Assembly: GCF_046736345.1 (NCBI RefSeq)
Contig: NZ_CP157210.1
Coordinates: forward strand, 310,001 to 374,000
Reading direction: 5' to 3'
From: Hyphococcus formosus
Lineage (GTDB): Bacteria > Pseudomonadota > Alphaproteobacteria > Caulobacterales > Parvularculaceae
Length of the DNA: 64,000 nucleotides
Shown: positions 55,703 through 62,783 of the stretch, piece by piece
How positions within the stretch are numbered: position 1 is the first letter of the stretch
Layout: the number at the start of each line of letters is the position of its first letter
Made by a program: the position numbers and the translations under genes
Notes under the pieces: model-generated
Databases searched by the model: none
Told to the model about the DNA's origin: nothing
What the model saw: only the letters and a program-made list of their open reading frames with translations

Positions 55703-55721
55703 GGCCGGACAAAGTCTGGCC
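55703..55721. repeat. Stem-loop, 8 bp with AAA loop
   Basis: GGCCGGAC (55703-55710) pairs with GTCTGGCC (55714-55721), with one G-T wobble. No T-run follows. It lies in the aroK / 41-residue-protein divergent spacer, about 70 bases before the small gene, so it may be a leader structure or an operator. Confidence 0.35.
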
Positions 55722-55790
55722 GGGTATTGCTGGGGTTAGATAGGGCCGAACATTCGTGCGGCCTCTGTCACATATTGGAGGAGCAAGGGC

Positions 55791-55916
55791 GTGCGTTTCT
55801 TTGCGATCGTATTTTTATTGGCATTAGCGGGTCTTGTTGGGTTGTTTGTGTATGGCCAGATGATGGAGCCCGAAGTTCGCGAGATCGAAGTGGATGCCAA
55901 CTATGTTGCCCAATAA
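55791..55916 (+). CDS. Small membrane protein (41 residues)
   Basis: It starts at GTG 55791, nine bases after a strong GGAGGAG, and ends with TAA 55914-55916. Residues 3-23 form a hydrophobic helix (FFAIVFLLALAGLVGLFVYG), then an acidic tail MEPEVREIEVDANYVAQ. The next gene starts inside its last codons, so the two are probably translationally coupled. Small single-helix proteins are known just upstream of this conserved exported-protein gene in related bacteria only by general resemblance; I cannot name a family. Confidence 0.7.
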   Translation: MRFFAIVFLLALAGLVGLFVYGQMMEPEVREIEVDANYVAQ

Positions 55917-57585
55917 GCGCTCAAAAAATCTAAAAGGACTAGCCGCAATTATCGTCGCCAGTGCGGTCACCCCCTTCGCGGTGGCGCAGATCGCCGCACC
56001 GGACGTTGTGGAAAGCGCGCCAATTGCGACGGATGCATTTGCGATTGGTGGCATTAGCCCCGCCGAAGGGGCGTTGCCCAGCTCGCTTTGGGATAGAAGC
56101 GACCCTCAGACACTTGAATATTTGCTCGGTCATTTACCGGCGCGTCCGGTATCGCCAAGTATTGGTCAGGCAATGCGTCGGACTTTGTTATCGTCTGGTA
56201 CGAAACCAAGTGGTGCAAGCCCATCGCTGGGCGGGCGGAAATTGCTGGCGCTGACGCGAGCAGGCTTCGTTACGGAGGCACGCGACATTGCAAGTCTCGC
56301 AACATCTGGTCGATCTGACCTGACTGTCGCCGAGGCCGATGCGACAATCAATTTGCTTACGAATAACCTCGAAGCCGCGTGTCGCCGCGGTGCGTCGCTT
56401 AATGGCGGGCGCGAGGCATTGTTCTGGGTGCGGCTACGAGCCTTTTGCTATGCGCGCGCGGGTGAACTTGATGCGTTTGACCTCACCATGAATCTTCTGC
56501 GCGAGCGCGGCGCGCTGAAAGGTGATGACGAAACACTGCTATTGGCGGTGGCGGGTGCTGAGCCGAAAACCATGCCGACCGTAACTACTGCTATTCAATA
56601 TGCTGCCGCGAAGTCGGCCGGGCTTTCACTGGATGCGGGCGCGGTGGCGAATGCACAAGGCGGGGTGTTGGCTGCGATCGCGGACGACACAGAAGCCGAT
56701 AAGAGCTTGCGAATTGCGGCATTGGAACAATTGGTTGCCATGGGAGTCGCGGATATTACGCAACTTAAAGGTCTGTTCAATGAAATGAGTTTCGAAGTCG
56801 CAGAGCTTGGTGCGGTGATGGATATCGCCCAAGAACGCCCTGCGGATGCGGGCATTGATGCGATGCTCTATCAATCCATTGGGGCAATGAACGCACCGGA
56901 ATTCATTCGCGATAAGGCGCAGCGTATCTCCTTTGCACTCAGCCGCGCAGATAGCTTCCATCGCGCATATAGCCTTGCCCATCTTTATGCGGATGAAATC
57001 GCAAGTCTTGAGGGTGTATTGGTAACGCCAGAAGAGGCTTCACGTTTTGCCGTCGCGCGCATGGCTGTTGGTGATAGCGTCGGCGCAGGTCGCTGGCTAA
57101 CGGCGATGATCGGCACCAATGAAAGTGTTGCTGCATTGCCAGAACCACTCGGACTGGCTTTCATTGATCGCGTCAATCTTTTGTCCAATCTCGACCCACA
57201 GACCGCTGCCCGCATCGCGCGGGCGGCGGGGGTATCGCTGCTGACTGATGAGCCGGCGCAAGCTGCAGGTGTTTCATCTCATGAAGACCCAAGCGTCACG
57301 GCCCGGATTTTAACCGCTGCCTTTGATGCGGTTGCTGGCGAGAAACAGGGGCAGGCCAGTCTTGCGGCCCTCGCAGCCTCAGCGGGAAAGGGGCCTGAAA
57401 ATGGCGAAGTGGAAATGGTCGTGATCGGCGAAGGGCTTAATGCGGCGGGTATGCCGGAGCTTCGCCGATTGCACGAATTTGAACGCGCTTGGGCAGCGAC
57501 ATTTGTTTCAGGCGCATCAACCGAGGATGCCACTTCGCACGACGGCGACGGATTTGTACCGCGCATTAAACCGCGGGTGAATTAA
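55894..57585 (+). CDS. Exported helical-repeat protein of unknown function
   Basis: 563 residues from ATG 55894 (an ATG at 55903 is equally possible). A signal peptide of about 31 residues ends VAQ. The mature part is Ala-rich helical throughout, with alternating helices like TPR or HEAT repeats, no catalytic motif and one short Ser/Gly-rich loop near 95-110. It is coupled to the small membrane protein upstream and lies 10 bases before xerD. An envelope scaffold or regulatory role is likely; the family is not recognised. Confidence 0.82.
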   Translation: MPTMLPNKRSKNLKGLAAIIVASAVTPFAVAQIAAPDVVESAPIATDAFAIGGISPAEGALPSSLWDRSDPQTLEYLLGHLPARPVSPSIGQAMRRTLLSSGTKPSGASPSLGGRKLLALTRAGFVTEARDIASLATSGRSDLTVAEADATINLLTNNLEAACRRGASLNGGREALFWVRLRAFCYARAGELDAFDLTMNLLRERGALKGDDETLLLAVAGAEPKTMPTVTTAIQYAAAKSAGLSLDAGAVANAQGGVLAAIADDTEADKSLRIAALEQLVAMGVADITQLKGLFNEMSFEVAELGAVMDIAQERPADAGIDAMLYQSIGAMNAPEFIRDKAQRISFALSRADSFHRAYSLAHLYADEIASLEGVLVTPEEASRFAVARMAVGDSVGAGRWLTAMIGTNESVAALPEPLGLAFIDRVNLLSNLDPQTAARIARAAGVSLLTDEPAQAAGVSSHEDPSVTARILTAAFDAVAGEKQGQASLAALAASAGKGPENGEVEMVVIGEGLNAAGMPELRRLHEFERAWAATFVSGASTEDATSHDGDGFVPRIKPRVN

Positions 57586-57594
57586 TAAAACTGA

Positions 57595-58536
57595 ATGAAT
57601 GAGCCCAAGGAGATCAGGCAATCAAATGCGCGCCTGATTGAAGCATTCCTGGAAATGATGGCGGTCGAACGCGCGGCCGCCGCAAACACGCTCAAGAATT
57701 ACGGACGTGATCTTGAGCGCTTTGCGAGTTTTGTCCTGCCACGCGGCGACGCACTCCAAACTGCCGGGGCAGATGACATTGCCGCATGGCTGTCCGCGCT
57801 GGAGGCAGAGGGCCTTGCCGCGTCGACGGCTGCGCTCAAGACATCAGCGCTCAGGCAGTTCTATCAATTTCTCTACAGTGAAAATTACCGTGCGGATAAT
57901 CCGACGGCATCGATTGAACGGCCCAAAACGCGCAGACCCCTGCCCAAAGTGCTAACAGCAGAAGAAGTCACCGCCCTGTTTGAGGCTGCGGAACAAGATA
58001 AAAGCCCGAAGGGGATGCGCATGATGGCGCTTCTGGAGGTCCTTTATGCGGCGGGCTTACGGGTGTCAGAGCTTGTGGGATTACCGCTGGCAGCGGTCCG
58101 CCGGGGGGAGCGGTTACTGATTATTCGCGGAAAAGGCGACAAAGAGCGCATGGCACCGTTGACCGGACGGGCGCTAGAAGCCGTTGATGCGTATCTGTCA
58201 TGCCGTGATCGGTTTCTGTCCAATGAGGGGGATAGCTCACCATGGATGTTCCCCTCGCGGGGGAAAACCGGACATCTGACCGCCGCGCGGTTTGCGCAAA
58301 TGTTGAAGGACCTTGCGGTTGAGGCCGGGTTAACCCCGTCGAAAATATCTCCGCACGTGCTGCGGCACGCCTTTGCCACCCACCTATTGGAAGGCGGGGC
58401 GGATTTGCGAAGCGTACAGCAAATGCTGGGGCATGCGGACATTACCACCACCCAGATTTACACCCATGTGGCACAGGATCGCCTGAAAGATCTGGTGTTT
58501 TCCAAACATCCGTTAGCAAAGAAGCAGGGGAAATAA
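57595..58536 (+). CDS. xerD: Tyrosine recombinase XerD
   Basis: 313 residues. The N-terminal SAM-like core-binding domain is about 10-95. In the catalytic domain Arg156 (GLRVSEL), His254 and Arg257 (HVLRHAF), His280 (LGHADIT) and the nucleophile Tyr289 are all present. It resolves chromosome dimers at dif with XerC. It is located between an exported-protein gene and accA, not in a mobile element. Confidence 0.95.
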   Translation: MNEPKEIRQSNARLIEAFLEMMAVERAAAANTLKNYGRDLERFASFVLPRGDALQTAGADDIAAWLSALEAEGLAASTAALKTSALRQFYQFLYSENYRADNPTASIERPKTRRPLPKVLTAEEVTALFEAAEQDKSPKGMRMMALLEVLYAAGLRVSELVGLPLAAVRRGERLLIIRGKGDKERMAPLTGRALEAVDAYLSCRDRFLSNEGDSSPWMFPSRGKTGHLTAARFAQMLKDLAVEAGLTPSKISPHVLRHAFATHLLEGGADLRSVQQMLGHADITTTQIYTHVAQDRLKDLVFSKHPLAKKQGK

Positions 58537-58629
58537 CTCTAATATTGGGGTCAAATCGGCCTGATTCTGGTTTGAAATCGCCGTCGGCCCTCTGTAGTGT
58601 CCGGAAAAAACGATGAGTAAGTAAAAATT

Positions 58630-59601
58630 ATGCGCACCTATCTCGATTTTGAAAAACCAATCGCTGAGCTAGAAGGCCGGATTGCGGATTTGCGCCAGAT
58701 GGATGGCGACGCTGGGGTTAATGTGGACGAAGAGATCGAAAAGCTCCAATCCAAAGCAGATGCGATGCTTGCGGACTCCTATGCCAAGCTAACCCGCTGG
58801 CAAAAAGTGCAGGTGGCGCGTCATGCGTCTCGCCCGCATTTTTCGGACTATGTCAGCCAGCTTGTCGATGATTTCACACCGCTTGCCGGGGACCGCGCAT
58901 TTGGTGAGGATGCGGCTATTCTTGGCGGGCCAGCGCGCCTGCGCGGCCACCCCATTATGCTGATTGGTCACGAAAAAGGCGCCGATACCGCCAGCCGTGT
59001 TGCCCATAATTTCGGCATGGCACGGCCAGAAGGCTATCGCAAAGCAATGCGCTTAATGGATATGGCCGAACGGTTTAACCTGCCTGTCGTAACCCTTGTT
59101 GATACGTCCGGAGCCTATCCGGGGCGCGGCGCGGAGGAGCGCGGTCAGGCAGAGGCGATTGCTTCGTGCACGGAGAAATGCCTTGGGCTTAACTCGCCGC
59201 TTGTGTCGGTTATCGTCGGCGAGGGTGGTTCCGGTGGCGCGGTTGCGCTTGCTGCCGGTAACAAGGTTCTGATGCTTGAGCATTCTGTTTATTCAGTCAT
59301 CTCGCCGGAAGGGTGCGCGTCGATCCTATGGAAAGACGCCGCCGGTAAGGGCGAAAACAAAGCGCCTGACGCCGCGGAGGCCATGCGTATTTCCGCTCAG
59401 GATCTTCTGGAATTAGGCGTGATCGACAGCATTATCCCCGAACCAATTGGCGGTGCGCATCGCGATGCGCGGCTGACGATTGAGCGATTGGGTGATGCGG
59501 TGGAAACCTCGCTACGTGAGCTCGAACAGCTTGCGCCCGAAGAGCTCAAACGACAGCGCCGCGAGAAATTCCTCGCGATCGGTCGTGTCGGTCTGTCTTA
59601 A
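58630..59601 (+). CDS. accA: Acetyl-CoA carboxylase carboxyltransferase subunit alpha
   Basis: 323 residues. It starts MRTYLDFEKPIAELEGRI and holds GHEKGADTASRVAHNFGMARPEGYRKA, the oxyanion region GEGGSGGAVALAAGNKV and SPEGCASILWKD. It joins AccD to move the carboxyl group from biotin to acetyl-CoA. The other subunits AccB and AccC are at 20055-21925. Its stop overlaps the convergent small gene by four bases. Confidence 0.97.
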   Translation: MRTYLDFEKPIAELEGRIADLRQMDGDAGVNVDEEIEKLQSKADAMLADSYAKLTRWQKVQVARHASRPHFSDYVSQLVDDFTPLAGDRAFGEDAAILGGPARLRGHPIMLIGHEKGADTASRVAHNFGMARPEGYRKAMRLMDMAERFNLPVVTLVDTSGAYPGRGAEERGQAEAIASCTEKCLGLNSPLVSVIVGEGGSGGAVALAAGNKVLMLEHSVYSVISPEGCASILWKDAAGKGENKAPDAAEAMRISAQDLLELGVIDSIIPEPIGGAHRDARLTIERLGDAVETSLRELEQLAPEELKRQRREKFLAIGRVGLS

Positions 59602-59741
59602 TAAGACCAGATCAGCAAGGCCAACAGGAACAAGGTTCCGCCGAGCAGCAAAAAGAATACGGGCGATAATCGCGGCCCCAAGGAAAGCTTCTTCGGCGGG
59701 ACGATAAATTCGTCTGCGTCATCTGCGTGATCATTTTCCAT
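59598..59741 (-). CDS. Candidate tail-anchored small membrane protein (47 residues)
   Basis: ATG 59741 to TAA 59598. The first 27 residues are acidic then basic (MENDHADDADEFIVPPKK). A single helix, VFFLLLGGTLFLLALLIW, comes at the C-terminus and leaves two residues, so it looks tail-anchored. The ribosome-binding site is weak (GGGAAAA). It is convergent with accA and co-directional with the 113-residue gene upstream. Family unknown. Confidence 0.55.
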   Translation of the reverse strand: MENDHADDADEFIVPPKKLSLGPRLSPVFFLLLGGTLFLLALLIWSY

Positions 59742-59779
59742 TGGGTGGTTTTCCCAGCCTTGCTGCGTTGCGGTAGTAT

Positions 59780-60121
59780 TTAACCGCGCGAAAGCACCCC
59801 AGTCAAAACAACATCGCCATTTTGGCGGATTTCAATATTGGAACCGTCATGGAAATCGGGAAGGGCATGGCCCTTCGCTGAGGAAAAGCGCCCCACGGCG
59901 CGGCCATTTTTTATGGCAATGGTTGCAGCGTGACTGCCATCAACGTGAATTTCTGCAGATCGGCCCGCAATACCGCGCAGTACTACTGAGAGAGATTTGG
60001 TGCCGTTTTTACCCTGATATAGGCCAATCATGCCGCGGCCGGTGAAGCCGCTGACCCCGATCAGCACCGCCTTGTACCCAGATCGAATTCTGGGCATCAG
60101 GTGTAAGATATGGCCAAACAT
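59780..60121 (-). CDS. Small soluble protein of unknown function
   Basis: 113 residues from ATG 60121, with GGGGGAC upstream. It is a strand-rich protein with Gly/Arg turns (GVSGFTGRGMIGLYQGKNG, VLRGIAGRSAEIHVDG) and a conserved-looking C-terminal half, HALPDFHDGSNIEIRQNGDVVLTGVL. It could fold as a small beta-barrel or sandwich. No signal peptide or catalytic motif. The tight charged pattern makes it a credible gene; I do not recognise its family. Confidence 0.75.
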   Translation of the reverse strand: MFGHILHLMPRIRSGYKAVLIGVSGFTGRGMIGLYQGKNGTKSLSVVLRGIAGRSAEIHVDGSHAATIAIKNGRAVGRFSSAKGHALPDFHDGSNIEIRQNGDVVLTGVLSRG

Positions 60122-60210
60122 TTAATGTCCCCCCGGACAGCTTTTCGAAAGGCGACTATAGCGCAGAAAAGTTAATCCGGGGAAAAGGTCATGAAAATAT
60201 AGCGTTAGCG

Positions 60211-60885
60211 CTATTCTTCACCGTGATATTCGCCTTCTGGCGTCTCATAGGCGAGGCGACGATCAAGATAGGTTTCGGCGGTCGAGATAAACTCCTCGAC
60301 ATGGTTGGTGAAGAAGTGATCAGCACCGGGGACCGTCTGGAACTCGACCTTGCGGCCTTTTTGGGTGCGCGTCCGCTCTACCATGCCGCTTGTTTCCTCT
60401 GGCGCGCAGATCCGGTCCATTTCGCCGTGAATCACTACGCCTGATGACGGGCAAGGCGCGAGGAAAGAGAAGTCGTAGAGATTTGCGGGTGTAGAGCCGG
60501 CAATGAATCCAACAATTTCAGGACGGCGCATAAGAAGCTGCATTGCGATCCATGAACCGAAGGAAAAGCCAGCAACCCAGCTAAAGGGCGCATTCGGGTT
60601 GATCTGCTGCATATAATCGAGCGCTGTCGCGGCATCTGCCAATTCGCCCTGGCCTTGGTCGTATTCGCCCTGGCTACGGCCAACACCACGGAAATTAAAC
60701 CGCATTGTCGAAAAGCCGCGGCGCACGAACATCTGATAAAGTTCATAAGTGGCGCGGTTATTCATCGTCCCGCCAAATTGCGGATGGGGATGGAGCACAA
60801 GCGCAACCGGCGGATTTTCGCCCTTTCCTTTTTGATAGCGGCCTTCAAGGCGTCCTTCCGGACCGGCGAAAATCACTTCTGGCAT
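60211..60885 (-). CDS. Alpha/beta hydrolase
   Basis: 224 residues from ATG 60885, preceded by GAAGGG. The opening LVLHPHPQFGGTMNN and MRFNFRGVGRSQGEY are typical of a small hydrolase family close to dienelactone hydrolases. The nucleophile is Ser108 in GFSFGSW, the acid is likely the Asp in HGEMDRI, and the base is the His in GADHFF. The substrate is unknown. A nested inverted repeat (60902-60958) covers the region just upstream and would be in its 5' leader. Confidence 0.9.
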   Translation of the reverse strand: MPEVIFAGPEGRLEGRYQKGKGENPPVALVLHPHPQFGGTMNNRATYELYQMFVRRGFSTMRFNFRGVGRSQGEYDQGQGELADAATALDYMQQINPNAPFSWVAGFSFGSWIAMQLLMRRPEIVGFIAGSTPANLYDFSFLAPCPSSGVVIHGEMDRICAPEETSGMVERTRTQKGRKVEFQTVPGADHFFTNHVEEFISTAETYLDRRLAYETPEGEYHGEE

Positions 60886-60901
60886 CGTCACCCTTCTCAA
60901 T

Positions 60902-60958
60902 AATCTCGGGCTGGGGATGAATACCCCAGCATTTTACTTCGAACTCGACCCCGAGATT
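60902..60958. repeat. Nested inverted repeat in the hydrolase/iscR divergent spacer
   Basis: Outer arms AATCTCGGG (60902-60910) and CCCGAGATT (60950-60958) are exact complements. Inside them lies a second hairpin, CTGGGG (60911-60916) / CCCCAG (60924-60929). On the minus strand this falls 17 bases before the hydrolase start and includes an 11-codon ORF (60932 to 60897). It is upstream of the iscR promoter. Confidence 0.5.
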
Positions 60959-61013
60959 GTCACAAATCGCTGAAAAAACAGGTTACACCGCGCATTTTTT
61001 GGCCGTGTTAATG

Positions 61014-61041
61014 TTGACTGTTTTAGTCGGATTTCTTATCT
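61014..61041 (+). promoter_or_regulatory. iscR promoter with IscR type 1 operator
   Basis: -35 TTGACT (61014-61019), 16 bases, -10 TTATCT (61036-61041). The 17 bases 61014-61030 match the core of the E. coli IscR type 1 site (YYGACTRWWWYAGTCRR) at every position, and cover the -35 box. Binding of Fe-S-loaded IscR here would block its own operon. The gene it precedes is iscR, which strongly supports the reading. Confidence 0.75.
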
Positions 61042-61143
61042 CGGCTTCAAACGGGGTCCTCTGGCGGGCGCGTATAGCATGTTTTTGCCGTGGCGCCAGC
61101 CAAGCAATGGATCAGATGAGTTGCAAACAGGCGGAATACAAGA

Positions 61144-61647
61144 GTGAAGCTGACGACTAAAGGCAGATATGCGGTAGCGGCAATGACTGATATCGCGGCA
61201 ACGAGCGCTGATAATGATGCGCCGGTGTCGTTGTCTGATGTCGCGCTGCGCCAAGGGATTTCGCTCTCTTATCTTGAACAGCTGTTTGGCAAATTACGCC
61301 GCGCGGGACTGGTTGAAAGCGTGCGCGGGGTTTCAGGAGGGTATGCGTTGACCGCAGCGCCCGCCGACATCCGTGTTGCAGAAATTGTTGCGGCGGTGGA
61401 CGAAGAAATCCGAACGACCGCTTGTACGCCCGGCGCTTCAGTAGGGTGTAAGGGAACCTCGGCGCGGTGTCTGACCCATGATTTATGGGATGAGCTTGGC
61501 CGCCAAATCGAAATTTTCCTGAATGCGGTGACGCTGGATGACATCCTGAACAAGCGGGTTCTAGGCATGGCGTCGGTCAATCCACCCAGCGAAGGCGCAG
61601 AGGCATCGTTACTGCCAAACAATTCGGTTGCGGAGGTGGTGCAATGA
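61144..61647 (+). CDS. iscR: Rrf2-family Fe-S regulator IscR
   Basis: 167 residues from GTG 61144 (MKLTTKGRYAV, the family start). The winged helix is about 1-75, with DVALRQGISLSYLEQLF as recognition region. The cluster ligands are Cys94, Cys102, Cys109 and probably His112 (E. coli has 92, 98, 104 and His107). It senses [2Fe-2S] status and controls Fe-S assembly genes. Its stop overlaps the next ATG (ATGA). An IscR-type operator overlaps its own promoter. Confidence 0.94.
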   Translation: MKLTTKGRYAVAAMTDIAATSADNDAPVSLSDVALRQGISLSYLEQLFGKLRRAGLVESVRGVSGGYALTAAPADIRVAEIVAAVDEEIRTTACTPGASVGCKGTSARCLTHDLWDELGRQIEIFLNAVTLDDILNKRVLGMASVNPPSEGAEASLLPNNSVAEVVQ

Positions 61648-62783
61648 CCCGTCACTATCTCGATCATAATGCGACATCGCCAGTGCGGCCTGAAGTTATC
61701 GACATTGTCGCCGAGACTATGCGGCTGGATGGTAACAACTCATCCGTACACGAAGAGGGTCGGCGCGCGAGTAATATTGTCGAAGACGCTCGAGAGAAAG
61801 TTCGTGCGCTGGTGAATGCGCCCGTAAACGGCATTGTCTTTACCAGTGGTGGCACGGAATCGATCCATTATGCGTTACACGGTTCAGTTAAAGCCCAAGG
61901 GTTAGGGCGGATTTTTGTTAGTGCGATTGAACATCCTGCGGTTCTTGCCAATGCGCAAACGACAGGCGCGGAGATCGAAGTCATTCCGGTAACGACGTCT
62001 GGTGTTTGTGATGTTAACTGGTTGAAAGATCGCCTTGACGGCTATGACCAAGACCAAGAAGGCAAGTTCCTCGCTTGTGTCATGTATGCCAATAACGAAA
62101 CCGGCGTTATCCAACCGATCGCAGATATTGCGGGCGTCGTTCACGATGCCGGTGGGCTTTTGTTTTGTGATGCGGCACAGGCCGTTGGCAAGGTGCCGGT
62201 AAATTTCGTCATGTCGGGTGCTGACATCCTTAGTTTCACAGGTCACAAATTTGGTGGGCCTCTTGGTGTTGGTGCCGTTGTGGCGGGACCAAACCTGGCG
62301 CTCGATCCCGTCTTGCGTGGCGGCGGTCAAGAGATGAATCGCCGAGCCAGTACCACAAACACGCCGGGTATCGCGGGGCTTGGCCGTGCATGTGAACTGG
62401 CGCAACGCTCGCTCGCGCGGGCACAAGAAATTGCCGCGTTGCGCGACAAAATGCAGAAAGTTGCCGAAGCAAGCGGCGCAAAAATCTGGGGCGTAGAAGA
62501 AGCGCGCCTTCCGGGGACGTTATGTTTGTCTGCACCCGGATTTTCTGGCGCGACACAATTAATGACAATGGATCTTGCTGGGCTAGCGGTTTCCGCGGGT
62601 TCTGCGTGTTCCTCAGGCAAGGCAAAGCCGAGCCATGTATTAACGGCGATGGGCGCAAGCGAAGACGAAGCAACGTCGGCCATCCGGGTTTCACTCGGGT
62701 GGAATTCCACCGAAGCCGATGCTGAAGCCTTCATCCGCGAATGGCCCCAAGCCTATAACCGAATTAAAGCGAGAGCGGCGTAA
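61644..62783 (+). CDS. Cysteine desulfurase (IscS/NifS-like)
   Basis: 379 residues. It is a PLP fold-type I enzyme with SAIEHPAVL, the PLP lysine in LSFTGHKFGGP, and catalytic Cys in VSAGSACSSGKAKPSHVL, which is the IscS/NifS (type I) form rather than SufS. It takes sulfur from cysteine for Fe-S cluster assembly. It is overlapped on both sides by iscR and sufB, so it belongs to the SUF operon of this bacterium. Confidence 0.94.
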   Translation: MTRHYLDHNATSPVRPEVIDIVAETMRLDGNNSSVHEEGRRASNIVEDAREKVRALVNAPVNGIVFTSGGTESIHYALHGSVKAQGLGRIFVSAIEHPAVLANAQTTGAEIEVIPVTTSGVCDVNWLKDRLDGYDQDQEGKFLACVMYANNETGVIQPIADIAGVVHDAGGLLFCDAAQAVGKVPVNFVMSGADILSFTGHKFGGPLGVGAVVAGPNLALDPVLRGGGQEMNRRASTTNTPGIAGLGRACELAQRSLARAQEIAALRDKMQKVAEASGAKIWGVEEARLPGTLCLSAPGFSGATQLMTMDLAGLAVSAGSACSSGKAKPSHVLTAMGASEDEATSAIRVSLGWNSTEADAEAFIREWPQAYNRIKARAA

